Origin: Candidatus Rifleibacteriota bacterium
GTDB lineage: Bacteria > Muiribacteriota > Ozemobacteria > Ozemobacterales > Ozemobacteraceae
Reading direction: 5' to 3'
Length of the DNA: 64,000 nucleotides
Assembly: GCA_012517355.1 (NCBI GenBank)
Contig: JAAYVD010000053.1
Coordinates: 104,387 to 168,386 of the forward strand
Part shown: positions 16,832-24,919 of the stretch, one piece after another
Numbering within the stretch: the first letter of the stretch is position 1
Layout of the letters: each line of letters begins with the position of its first letter
Notes under the pieces: model-generated
The model's database searches: none
What the model was told of the DNA's origin: nothing
The model's input: only the letters and a program-made list of their open reading frames with translations
Program-made: the position numbers and the translations under genes

Positions 16832-16840
16832 ATTCTATAC
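16832..16840 (-). promoter_or_regulatory. -10 region TATAGAAT-type for the PilN-like gene
   Basis: On the minus strand, GGTATAGAAT lies about 45 bp upstream of the PilN-like start. It is one of the few AT-rich patches in the region. Confidence 0.45.
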
Positions 16841-16996
16841 CAGATCCCATCCCCTCTTGCATCTGTTTAGGGGCAGGGGGCGCGGGGGATCACGAAACCG
16901 GCGTTTTCACCGCAAACGCCGGGCGGACACGAAGCGAAGGAAGAGAGAAAGAGGAGAGGAGGAGAAGTTGAAGGATAGAAGAAGAAGAAGAAGAAG

Positions 16997-17265
16997 GAAA
17001 AGGAGAATGGGAGAAGCGGGGGAAGGGGCGAACGGGGCTGCTGGAAACAGCGTCTTCACCGAGCAGGCGGAGGATGGTAAATGGAAGGGAGAGGGCGGGA
17101 AAAAGAAGGAAAAGGGGAACGGGAGAAGCGGGGGAAGGGGCGAACGGGGCTGCTGGAACCAGCGTCTTCACCGGGCAGGCGGAGGATAGTAAATGGAAGG
17201 GAGAGGGCGGGAAAAAGAAGGAAAAGGGGAACGGGAGAAGCGGGGGAAGGGGCGAACGGGGGCTG
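16997..17265. repeat. 111/112-bp purine-rich tandem repeat, about 2.4 units
   Basis: The landmark GAAYGGGAGAAGCGGGGGAA recurs at 17006, 17117 and 17229. Each unit also carries AGCGTCTTCACCGRGCAGG. The top strand is strongly purine-biased from about 16930 to 17260. The array ends just before the promoter of the arginine-deiminase-like gene. The rest of the 16789-17323 gap holds no gene that I can support. Confidence 0.9.
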
Positions 17266-17289
17266 CCGGGGATGGGCACCCGCCTGTGG

Positions 17290-17295
17290 TAAAAT
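17290..17295 (+). promoter_or_regulatory. -10 element TAAAAT
   Basis: A GTGGTAAAAT sequence 29 bp upstream of the arginine-deiminase-like start. It overlaps an in-frame ATGATG that I therefore reject as the start. Confidence 0.5.
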
Positions 17296-17323
17296 GATGA
17301 AAGCGTCTGTGCGAGGTGATGGT

Positions 17324-18799
17324 ATGTTCAGAAACGCCCGTCTCTTCCGGTTCCCCCTGGCCCTGGTGCTGACCCTGGTCCTGGCGTGGTCGGGACCGAC
17401 CGGCCTGCTGGCCAAGGCCCGCGAGGTGAAGATGGCCGACGTCGAGGCGATCCGCCTGCTCGGCCCCAACAACCTGCCCGTCAAGGTCCTGGTGGTGCTG
17501 AGCTACAGCTCCGGCAACCTGAAGTTCGTGGCCAACCTGGTCAAAATCGTGGCCCGCATCCACGAGGTCGACCGCATCCCCGCCGCCGAGAAGTTCACCG
17601 TCCAGGTGTTCGCCGGCCACGACGACCTGCTGGCCGAGCTGAAGAAGATGGTCGGGGCGAAGATCTACGACACCTACGTCGAGAAGGGCCCCGCCTATGT
17701 GGACGGGGACATCTGGATGCAGGACTGGGGCGAGATCGGCATGGTCAAGCTGCGCGACGACCCCAAGCCGCAACTGCTGATCCTCGACTCCAACCGCGGC
17801 AAGGCCTCCTACATGTTCATGGAAGGGGGCACCGTTCCCCCTCTGTTGGCCAAGGTCTGGAACGCCTGCTACATGAAGAACCCCGCCCCGCAGGTCAGCG
17901 GCGGCGACATGGGCGGCAACCTCGAGGTCACCCCCGATGACATCCTCGTCGTCGGCAACACCATCACCCCGCAGTTCCGCGATTTCCTCGGCCGGCGCGG
18001 CTACAAGGACCGCATGGTCGAACTCGAGGCCGACTGGCTCGCCGTCGGCCACTGCGACGAGTTCCTGTCGATCGTGCCCAACGACCGCGTCCCCGACGGG
18101 TTCACCCTCGTCAAGGGCGACCCCGCCCTGGCCTTCAAGCTCATCCTCGAGGCCGACCGCGCCGAGATCGCCGCCATCACCGCCAAGGAGTATCGGGAAC
18201 AGCTCCTGTTCCTGTGGGACTACCTGCACACGCCCGGCGAGAACCAGAAGCGGTGGGTGGCCTTCCTGCGCGCCTATCAGCCCGACACCGGCGCCTCACC
18301 CGGCAACCGCCCGCCCCGCCTGACCGACAAGGGCCCCTACGAAACCCCCGAAAAATTCGGGAAGGGCTCGGCCGACCTGTTCATCCGCCAGAACCTGGCC
18401 ATCGCCGCCGTCATCGACCAGAACATCGACCGTCTCACCACCCGCATCAACGCCGTCAACCGCCGCGGCGACCGCGCCCTCTCGCTCGCCGCCTTCCCCA
18501 TGCTCTATGGCCGCAAAAACAGCAAGTTCCTCGGCTACCTGCCCGGGGTCATCAACCAGCTCATCCTGCGCAAACACCTGGTCATCGCCGATCCCAAGCT
18601 GAAACTGTTCCGCGAAGCCATCCGCAAGGAAGTCGAACCCCTGGGCCTGACCCCCCACTTCATCGACGACACCCCGTACCACACGCGCTGGGGCGACGTC
18701 CACTGCGCCACCAACGTGTTCCGCCACCCCAACCGCTACATCGTGCGCCCACGCAACCTCCCCGCCATCTGGGCCCCCCCCGCCGAAAAGAAGCAATGA
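17324..18799 (+). CDS. Secreted protein-arginine deiminase (PAD) homologue
   Basis: The product has 491 residues. An N-terminal signal peptide (about 1-30) is followed directly by a catalytic domain like the C-terminal domain of animal and cyanobacterial PADs. From memory of human PAD4, the four catalytic residues align: D134 in WMQDWGEIGM (D350), H243 and D245 in VGHCDEFLSIVP (H471, D473) and C461 in WGDVHCATNV (C645). Calcium-site residues Q133 and E137 and the GNLEVTP stretch are also kept. PADs convert peptidyl-arginine to citrulline. The animal N-terminal immunoglobulin-like domains are absent, so calcium activation may differ. ATG 17324 with GAGGTG upstream is preferred. The stop lies at the edge of a multi-hairpin repeat. 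Confidence 0.88.
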   Translation: MFRNARLFRFPLALVLTLVLAWSGPTGLLAKAREVKMADVEAIRLLGPNNLPVKVLVVLSYSSGNLKFVANLVKIVARIHEVDRIPAAEKFTVQVFAGHDDLLAELKKMVGAKIYDTYVEKGPAYVDGDIWMQDWGEIGMVKLRDDPKPQLLILDSNRGKASYMFMEGGTVPPLLAKVWNACYMKNPAPQVSGGDMGGNLEVTPDDILVVGNTITPQFRDFLGRRGYKDRMVELEADWLAVGHCDEFLSIVPNDRVPDGFTLVKGDPALAFKLILEADRAEIAAITAKEYREQLLFLWDYLHTPGENQKRWVAFLRAYQPDTGASPGNRPPRLTDKGPYETPEKFGKGSADLFIRQNLAIAAVIDQNIDRLTTRINAVNRRGDRALSLAAFPMLYGRKNSKFLGYLPGVINQLILRKHLVIADPKLKLFREAIRKEVEPLGLTPHFIDDTPYHTRWGDVHCATNVFRHPNRYIVRPRNLPAIWAPPAEKKQ

Positions 18800-18946
18800 T
18801 CCGCATTGAGGCTTGCCGAAGGGGCTTTGCCCCTTCACCCCACCAGGGCCGATGGCCCTGGACCCTTTCTGCTGGCGAGGTGAACGCTGATGCGTTCACC
18901 TCGCGGAAGCTCCGCTTCGCGGTCCGTTAGCCCTGGAACGGACGCG
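18794..18946 (-). repeat. About 150-bp multi-hairpin element, copy B (inverted)
   Basis: Nearly identical to the reverse complement of 14151-14303, including all hairpins. Together they bracket the PfkB-to-PAD segment. The stop codon of the PAD gene (18797-18799) lies inside its left edge, and the hairpins could act as a terminator. From 18947 to 19103 nothing further is recognised. Confidence 0.9.
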
Positions 18947-19103
18947 AGAAAAGAAGTGACCCCCGCCCATTCGTAAAACGATCTCGGCAAGTGGGTTTCG
19001 CCCAGGCAAAGCGACCTCCGGAAAAACGATTCCACCAGAACCGGTGGGACACCTTGTCTTCCTGAAATCCGCATCCATGGCCGGAGAGAAGAACTGTTTG
19101 GTG

Positions 19104-21458
19104 TCACTCGTTTTTCCGGCCCTGCCAGCGAACCTTCACCCGGCCGCCGCGCGGGGCCAGGGCGCCCACGTCGAGGTCGGGGCCCGCGCCCGGGGCGAGG
19201 GTCACCGGCTGCCCATCGATCTCGACCCCCGCCAGCCTCAGACGGTCGGTTGGCAGCAGGTCGGGCATGGCGTAGAGCGGGGCCGCCCCCGCCACCGGGC
19301 GGAAGAACAGGTCGACCGCCCCGCCCGCGATCAGCAGCTGCGTGTAGAGGTGGGCCAGGAAGCACAACTCGAAGGCGTGGTAGCCGGCCATCGCGTGGCC
19401 GCCCTTGATGCGCTCGTCGCCCAGGGCGAACGGCTGCCCCTGCGCGGTCACGTGGAAATAGACCCCGCCGTCGTACTGGTCGAGGAAACAATTGTTGTAG
19501 AAGGCGGCTGACAACCGCGCCAGGGCCAGGGCGGCCGGGTCGCCATCCCGGCCCGCCTGCAGGGCGAAGGCCAGGATGCCCTGTTCCTGCTGCCACCAGA
19601 CCTTGCGGTCGTGCCAGACGAACGGATGGAACCGCCGCCCCTCCGGCCGCCGCCGCTCGACCACGTCGTACCAACCGCCCCGTTGCCGGTCGAGGCCGAC
19701 CAGGGGCATCGCCGCCAGCAGTTCCCGGGCCACCCGCAGGAATTCAGGGTCGGGGAAGGCCGCGGCCAGCCGCTGCAGGTTCCAGGCGATCTTCAGGTCA
19801 TGCCCCACCACCGCCCGGTCGCGCTGCCAGAACCAGGTGCGGTCGGGCGTCCAGTCGGCCAGGAACCGCTCCTGCACGAACGGGGTGGCGGGCTCGCCGC
19901 GCCGGGCCGCCATGTCCATGGCCGACGCCGCCCCGGCCGACCGCCGGAAGGCCGGCCAAGCCCCTTCCCTGCCACGAAGGGCGGTGCGAAAGACCCGATC
20001 CGCGCCCGGCCTTGAGGCCGCCCCGCCGGAAACGCCCGGTGCCGCGACCCGGCCTGGCCGTACGTCCCCGGGGAAATGGTGGCAGATCAGCCCCCCCAGC
20101 TCCCGCAAACGCTCGCCGTCGGCCGGGTCGCGACGCGCCAGGAACAGGTTGATCAGGTAAGCGGGGGCGTGATCGCCCACCGAATTCCAGTTCTTGCGGC
20201 TCCGGTTCTTGCCGAGGGTCACCGCGTCGGGCCGCAGCGTCTCCGGGTCGAGGTGCGACCAGTAGCCCCCAGCCACGGGGTCGCGGAAACGGGCCTCGAA
20301 GAAGGCCTGGGTCGCCCGGATCTCCTCGAGAAGAACGGGGTCTCCGGTCGCGCGGAAGGTCTGCGTCAGCCCGGCCAGCACGTAGATCTGCTCGTAAAGA
20401 GGAATGCCGCCCCGGTCGTCGGCGAACCGCGAGGCGGTGACCCGCTCCCAGTGCCCGACCGGTTCGAGGTCGGAAGAAGCCTGTGGCCGCCGCGGGTGGT
20501 CCCCCGAAGCGCCAGTTTCGCTCATCGCCGGGGGCCCGACCGACACGATGTCGGAAGTGCCCCTTTGCCGCCACGGATGGCGGCGCGAAACGCCAGTTTC
20601 GCGCACTGCAAAGGGGCCGACCGACACGAGGTCGGAAGTGCCCCCTTGCCGCCACGGATGGCGGCGCGGAACGCCAGTTTCGCGCACCGCAAGGGGGCCG
20701 TCCACCCAGACCCGGGCGTGGTCCCAGTAGATGCCCCGGCCACCCGGATCGGCGCGCCGGAACTCCCGCCGCAGGTGCTCGCACCCCAGCCGGGCCGCCT
20801 CCAGGAACCGGTCCTCGCCGGTCATCAAAAAGGCCGACGCCCACCCGTAGATCATCCGCGACAGGACGGCCGCCTCCTGCACCCGCGGCTCCTTCTGCCG
20901 ACCCTCGAACGAGAGGTTCGTCGAGAACCGGTCGAAATCGACGACCCCGTCGGGGAACTGCCAGCGCAGGTAGGTGTCACCCAGGTGACGGACCTGGTCC
21001 ACATACCACCCCGGCTCCTCGAACCGGAACCCGCCGGTCGGCCGTTCCAGCAGAAAGACCTTCTGGATCTCGAACACCGGCCCCGCCGCCTCGGGATAGA
21101 ACGTCCCGAAGGCCGCCGCCAGCCGCCCGGGCACCAGCTCGCGGCCGGCGGGCACCACCTTGCGTGGGGCCGGCTCGCCCAGGTTGCGCAAGGGAACCGC
21201 CGTCCCCTCCGTGGTCAGCTGCCCGGACACGATCGTCCCGTCGTGGGTCCGCAGACACAGCACCCGGCCCAGCGGCCGCCACTCCACGATCGTCCCCGTC
21301 ACCAGGTCGGACCACGGGGCGAGCGGAAAGGCGACCCCAGCCGGCACCGCGCGTTCCGGCCCCGCGGCCTCCGCGACACCCGCCAGCCCCGGCCCCAGAC
21401 TACCCCAGGCCGCCAACCACCCCAGCAGCGTCAACACCACCAGCCGGTTCCCGCGCAT
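19104..21458 (-). CDS. Exported AGE-family (N-acylglucosamine 2-epimerase-like) protein with in-frame repeat insertions
   Basis: The product has 784 residues and a signal peptide ending near VAEAAGP. An N-terminal domain of about 200 residues is followed by an alpha/alpha-barrel of the AGE/cellobiose-2-epimerase superfamily: WNSVGDHAPAYLINLFLA, VVGHDLKIAWNLQRLA, VWWQQEQGILAF and KGGHAMAGYHAFEL. Relatives epimerise or isomerise sugars through conserved histidines; this substrate is unknown. Two inserts interrupt the barrel in frame: three tandem 81-bp palindromic elements (20457-20699, 81 residues) and a decayed copy read in another frame (about 19938-20012). ATG 21458 has GGGAGGA upstream and starts the signal peptide. 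A promoter-like TAAAAC stands about 45 bp before it. Whether the protein still folds is uncertain. Confidence 0.75.
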   Translation of the reverse strand: MRGNRLVVLTLLGWLAAWGSLGPGLAGVAEAAGPERAVPAGVAFPLAPWSDLVTGTIVEWRPLGRVLCLRTHDGTIVSGQLTTEGTAVPLRNLGEPAPRKVVPAGRELVPGRLAAAFGTFYPEAAGPVFEIQKVFLLERPTGGFRFEEPGWYVDQVRHLGDTYLRWQFPDGVVDFDRFSTNLSFEGRQKEPRVQEAAVLSRMIYGWASAFLMTGEDRFLEAARLGCEHLRREFRRADPGGRGIYWDHARVWVDGPLAVRETGVPRRHPWRQGGTSDLVSVGPFAVRETGVSRRHPWRQRGTSDIVSVGPPAMSETGASGDHPRRPQASSDLEPVGHWERVTASRFADDRGGIPLYEQIYVLAGLTQTFRATGDPVLLEEIRATQAFFEARFRDPVAGGYWSHLDPETLRPDAVTLGKNRSRKNWNSVGDHAPAYLINLFLARRDPADGERLRELGGLICHHFPGDVRPGRVAAPGVSGGAASRPGADRVFRTALRGREGAWPAFRRSAGAASAMDMAARRGEPATPFVQERFLADWTPDRTWFWQRDRAVVGHDLKIAWNLQRLAAAFPDPEFLRVARELLAAMPLVGLDRQRGGWYDVVERRRPEGRRFHPFVWHDRKVWWQQEQGILAFALQAGRDGDPAALALARLSAAFYNNCFLDQYDGGVYFHVTAQGQPFALGDERIKGGHAMAGYHAFELCFLAHLYTQLLIAGGAVDLFFRPVAGAAPLYAMPDLLPTDRLRLAGVEIDGQPVTLAPGAGPDLDVGALAPRGGRVKVRWQGRKNE
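19938..20012 (-). repeat. Decayed palindromic element inside the AGE-family gene
   Basis: The encoded stretch DRVFRTALRGREGAWPAFRR matches the second reading frame of better-preserved copies (for example near 59220), showing that this is an old insertion read in a different frame from the triple insertion in the same gene. Confidence 0.6.
20457..20699 (-). repeat. Three tandem 81-bp palindromic elements inserted in frame in a coding region
   Basis: Units begin at 20457, 20538 and 20619, exactly 81 bp apart. The total is 243 bp, or 81 codons, with no stop and no frame change. The two downstream-coordinate units are nearly identical; the first has diverged. Confidence 0.95.
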
Positions 21459-21729
21459 CGTCCGATCCTCCCAGGCGAATCCGCCCGTCGCAAGGTACCA
21501 CGTTTTACCGATCCCGCCAAGAACCGGGCCAAGGCCGTGAGCGGCCCGCCTGCCGGGCGCGGAGCGTTCGGAAGCAGGAAAGAGGGGTCCAGGGGCCTGT
21601 GAGCCCTGGGGTGGTGCCCGGGAGGAGCGGAGCCCCTTCCGCTCCGACCGCATTTCCGAGGCTGGCGTTCGCCCAGGCCGGCTACCGGTTCGCGCGCGCC
21701 GAGGGGGCCAACCGTGCTACTCTCAAGGC

Positions 21730-22836
21730 ATGCCCGCCGAACCGCCGACCACCCCACCCCTTCCCGCCCTGCCCAAGGTCGAGCTGCACTGCCACCTCGA
21801 CGGCATCATCGACCCGCCCATGACCCGCGACCTGCTCGCGGCCGGGGTCGCCCTGCCGTTCACCGAGGAGGAGCTGGCCGGCCGCCATCCCGTCACGGAC
21901 ATGGATTCCTTCCTGAAGTGGTACGACGTCGGCGGCCGTCTCGACGGCAGCATCGTCCCCTTCTTCCCCATCATCGCCGCCCACATCGGCCGGTTGAAGG
22001 CCCAGGGGGTCGTCTACACCGAGATCATGATCGCCGGCAGCGAAATCCCCGACGATCCGGCGGTCCGGCTCGAGCAGATCGGGGCCTTCCGCCGGCACGT
22101 CGACCGGCTCGAGGAGGGGAAGATCCAGGTCGAGTTCCTGATGGCCGTCGGCAAGGGGAAGTCGCCCGACCGCATCCGGCGCCTGGCCGACCGGGCCCTT
22201 TCCCTGCACCAGGCGGGCCTCATCTGCGGTTTCTGCCTGGCCGGCCTCGAGCAGGGCTTCCCGGTCCGGCCCTATCGCGAGGTCCTGGCGGAACTGCGCG
22301 AGGCCGGCCTGGGCATCGCCATCCACGCCGGCGAGTGGGCCGGCCCCGAATCGGTCTGGGAGGCCCTCGAGAACGGCTGCCCCCACCGCATCGGCCACGG
22401 CACCCACGCCTTCGCCGACCCCCGGCTGATCAAGCACCTGGCCGAACACCGCATCCACCTGGAGATGTGTCCCACCAGCAACCACCGCACCGGCTCGATC
22501 GCCCGCCTCGCCGACCACCCGGTGCGCCGCGCCTGGGAGGCCGGCGTCCCCTTCAGCATCGCCACCGACGACCCGGGCATCTTCCGCAACACCATCGCGG
22601 GCGAATACCGCCTCCTGGCCGACACCTTCGGATTCACCCCCGACGACCTCCTCGCCGTCACCCGCGCCGGCCTCGCCGCCCGCTTCCAGCCCACCCTGCG
22701 CGGCCCCGCCGCCGCCCTCGCCGACCGGGAATCCCCGTCCGGGCCGGCCGCTTGCCGCCATCCCGGAATCTCCATTAGAATGCCATGGGACGAAGGAGGT
22801 ACCGGATGTCTGAAACCAAATCGAAGCTCACCATGA
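21730..22836 (+). CDS. add: Adenosine deaminase
   Basis: The protein has 368 residues with the metal ligands and catalytic motifs of the adenosine/AMP deaminase superfamily: VELHCHLDG (H20, H22), IHAGEWAGPES, RIGHGTHA, MCPTSNHRTG and SIATDDPGIF with the active-site aspartates. It deaminates adenosine or deoxyadenosine to inosine compounds in purine salvage; some close relatives act on other 6-aminopurines. The core ends near residue 325. The last 40 residues are unlike the family and overlap the promoter and the first 30 bp of hicB, so the original 3' end was probably lost when the toxin-antitoxin pair arrived. Confidence 0.9.
   Translation: MPAEPPTTPPLPALPKVELHCHLDGIIDPPMTRDLLAAGVALPFTEEELAGRHPVTDMDSFLKWYDVGGRLDGSIVPFFPIIAAHIGRLKAQGVVYTEIMIAGSEIPDDPAVRLEQIGAFRRHVDRLEEGKIQVEFLMAVGKGKSPDRIRRLADRALSLHQAGLICGFCLAGLEQGFPVRPYREVLAELREAGLGIAIHAGEWAGPESVWEALENGCPHRIGHGTHAFADPRLIKHLAEHRIHLEMCPTSNHRTGSIARLADHPVRRAWEAGVPFSIATDDPGIFRNTIAGEYRLLADTFGFTPDDLLAVTRAGLAARFQPTLRGPAAALADRESPSGPAACRHPGISIRMPWDEGGTGCLKPNRSSP
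22776..22781 (+). promoter_or_regulatory. -10 element TAGAAT for hicBA
   Basis: TAGAAT 25 bp before the hicB start, followed by a strong AAGGAGG. It lies within the 3' end of the adenosine deaminase frame. Confidence 0.5.
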
Positions 22837-23006
22837 TCTATTGGAAGGGAGAAAGGTTCTGGCTGGGTAAACTCCTGGAACACCCGGAAATCATGTCTCA
22901 GGGCGAGTCCATTGCCGAACTCGAGTCGAATCTGCGCGAGGCGTTTCTCCTGATGGCCATGGAGGATGTCCCCGAAGGATTCCGGGTCAAGAAACTCGCC
23001 GTGTGA
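22806..23006 (+). CDS. hicB: HicB-family antitoxin
   Basis: The product has 66 residues and a partial RNase H-like HicB fold: YWKGERFWLGKLLEHPEIMSQGESIAELESNLREAFLLM, where the E-S-xx-EL-xx-NL-xx-A pattern is diagnostic. Short HicB antitoxins of this size neutralise the adjoining HicA mRNA interferase and autoregulate the operon. The order is antitoxin first. Start ATG 22806 follows AAGGAGG with good spacing. The stop overlaps the toxin start by GTGA. Confidence 0.85.
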   Translation: MSETKSKLTMIYWKGERFWLGKLLEHPEIMSQGESIAELESNLREAFLLMAMEDVPEGFRVKKLAV

Positions 23007-23185
23007 AACGGAAAGAATTCTTGCAACGCCTGCAACAACATGGGTGCTCCCTCCTCCGGCATGGGGCCAACCACGACATCTTTCTCAATCCGGCAAACGG
23101 CCGGAAGCAACCGGTTCCACGGCATGCCGATATCGACGATCAGTTGGCGCGACACATCCTGAAGCATCTCGGCTTTCGGAAGTGA
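23003..23185 (+). CDS. hicA: HicA-family mRNA interferase toxin
   Basis: The product has 60 residues in a double-stranded RNA-binding-like fold: KRKEFLQRLQQHGCSLLRHGANHDIFLNP...VPRHADIDDQLARHILKHLG. The histidine in HGANHDIF is the conserved catalytic/RNA-contact residue of HicA toxins, which cleave mRNA and tmRNA. It starts with GTG overlapping the hicB stop, so translation is coupled. No other hic genes are near. Confidence 0.88.
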   Translation: MKRKEFLQRLQQHGCSLLRHGANHDIFLNPANGRKQPVPRHADIDDQLARHILKHLGFRK

Positions 23186-23257
23186 TGGGGTTCAAGGTTC
23201 GTTGCGAGGGCCATCGATTCCCGCGCAGCGGACTTTTCGCCTGGGGAACGCGGAAGT

Positions 23258-23320
23258 GGTCCCCAAGCCGCAGAAAGGGTCCAGGGTCTTTCCCCCTGGA
23301 TGGGGCAATTACCCCTCCGG
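23258..23320 (+). repeat. Partial, diverged copy of the multi-hairpin element
   Basis: The segment shares CAGAAAGGGTCCAGGG and a following CCCTGG arm with copies A and B but lacks the flanking hairpins. A still weaker relic is seen at 21590-21630. Confidence 0.5.
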
Positions 23321-23404
23321 GAAGTGTTGGAGCGGATCCATGGTTTTTTCCGGTGTTTTCCCGGGTCCGTCTCGTCAACACCGGAGCCTCAGCGGCCGGG
23401 GCAG

Positions 23405-24919
23405 TCAGGATGTGGGGGGCGATTTCTCTCCCGACCGCCGCCGGAACTGGGCGGCCAGGGCCACGACGGAGGCCGCCCCCACCGCCATCACCAGGATGAT
23501 CAGCGCGTCGATCCAGCCGCCGGGGCCGAAGCGGTGCAGGCCCCACAGCAGGACCACCGAGGAGAGCCCGTCGCCGGCGCGGAAGACCAGCGTGTCGATG
23601 AACCCCTTCCCCTGATACTTCTCCTCGCGGGTGACCAGGGTGAACATCAGCTCGCGCAGCGCCCGCCCCAACGAGTAGTTCGTGGCGTAGCGGAAGACCA
23701 CCACCGTGCCCGCCACGGCCAGCACCGCGTCGCCCGCCAGCCAGACCGAGCCCACGATCTGGCTGAGCGGCAGCAGCAGCAACCCCCAGACCGGCACCGC
23801 CAACCGCATGAAGGCCCAGGTCAGCACGAACTGGGTGACCAGCGACACCCCGTTGATGGCGTTGTAGAGGTTGGCCCAGTAGACGGTGCGCAGGTCACGC
23901 GACGGCAGGCTCTCTTCGACCAGGGCGTTGATCTGGTAGGAGAACAGGCTGCTGGCGAAGGTGTAACAGAACATCTCGAGCGCCAGCAACACCAACAGCG
24001 ACGACGAGACCGTGCAGACCAGCCCGTCCCACGGCCGCACCACCGCCGACCCGGCGGCCGGCGCGGCCGGGGCCACCGTCTTCGCGGGCCCCCCCGCACC
24101 GTCACCCCCCGCCTCCCCGTTGGCCCGGCGGTGGATGAAGGCCACCAACGGGATGGTCGGCACCAGCAGCGCGGCCGCCACCAGCAGCATGTTCCCGGTG
24201 CCGACGGCCGCGGCGAGGGCGGCCGTCACCAGGCCGCCGGCCAGACCGCCGACCAGGCCGCCATACCCGATCCGGCCGTAGAGACGCTTCCCTTGCTCCA
24301 TCGTGAAGATGTCGTTCAGGAACGACCAGTACATGCTGACCGAGAACAAGGCGAACAGGTTGACCCAGACGAAATACGAGGCGATGAGGACCACCCCGCC
24401 CACCGTCACCTCCTTCGCCTGGCCGGGGGCCGCCGCCGAGCTTCCCGTGGCCGGTCCGGGAACCGGCGAAGGGGTGGAAACCGCCAGCCCGACCGGCTCG
24501 GCCACCCCCATCGACCCGACCTCCGCCCCGGGAGCGGGCAGCGGCACGTGCAGCGCCACGAGCCGGAAACAGACCCAGAACCCGACCAGGCAGGCGACGA
24601 AGAACCAGGTCACCCAGGGAATGAACCGCTCGGGCCGGAACCGCCCGACGATCCAGGTGTAGACCGCGTTGCCGCCGATGAGCGACAGCATCGACAGGAT
24701 GTTCAAGGCCGGCACGTTGGCCGCCCCCAGCTCGATCGCCAGGCTCTCGCGGATCGGCTTCAGCACGTAATACGCCATGATCAGGAAGAAGAACCCGGCG
24801 AACGCCGCCCAGGCGACCGCCCGCTCACCCGCCCCCTCCCCTGGGGCCGCATCCGCCCCCGGGGCCTCGCCCTCCCGCTCCGGTCCCGGCGTCACCCGAC
24901 GAAGTCCCCCGATCGGCAC
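23405..24919 (-). CDS. Npt1/Npt2-like (ATP/ADP translocase-related) major facilitator
   Basis: The protein has about 504 residues and roughly 12 hydrophobic segments. YYVLKPIRESLAIE, FWSF-like MYWSFLNDIFTMEQGKRLYG and RYATNYSLGRALRELMFTLV are characteristic of the Npt family, known for nucleotide exchange in plastids and intracellular bacteria and also found in free-living bacteria, where substrates are less clear. Two Ala/Pro/Gly-rich loops (about 130-175 and 265-300) are longer than usual. The start is uncertain: a GTG at 24919 lies in the middle of a palindromic element, which may have replaced the native 5' end; a second in-frame GTG is nine codons downstream. Confidence 0.78.
   Translation of the reverse strand: MPIGGLRRVTPGPEREGEAPGADAAPGEGAGERAVAWAAFAGFFFLIMAYYVLKPIRESLAIELGAANVPALNILSMLSLIGGNAVYTWIVGRFRPERFIPWVTWFFVACLVGFWVCFRLVALHVPLPAPGAEVGSMGVAEPVGLAVSTPSPVPGPATGSSAAAPGQAKEVTVGGVVLIASYFVWVNLFALFSVSMYWSFLNDIFTMEQGKRLYGRIGYGGLVGGLAGGLVTAALAAAVGTGNMLLVAAALLVPTIPLVAFIHRRANGEAGGDGAGGPAKTVAPAAPAAGSAVVRPWDGLVCTVSSSLLVLLALEMFCYTFASSLFSYQINALVEESLPSRDLRTVYWANLYNAINGVSLVTQFVLTWAFMRLAVPVWGLLLLPLSQIVGSVWLAGDAVLAVAGTVVVFRYATNYSLGRALRELMFTLVTREEKYQGKGFIDTLVFRAGDGLSSVVLLWGLHRFGPGGWIDALIILVMAVGAASVVALAAQFRRRSGEKSPPTS

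Noticed and set aside
16997..17265. Possible CRISPR array or small coding repeats
   Set aside because: Long contiguous 111-bp repeats without spacers; translations are low-complexity Gly/Arg/Lys.
17294..17323. Upstream ATGATG as the start of the PAD homologue
   Set aside because: It overlaps the -10 box TAAAAT and has no ribosome-binding site; the ATG at 17324 directly precedes the signal peptide.
20076..21602. A 508-codon plus-strand frame opposite the AGE-family gene
   Set aside because: Open only because of base composition and the six-frame-open element; no domain.
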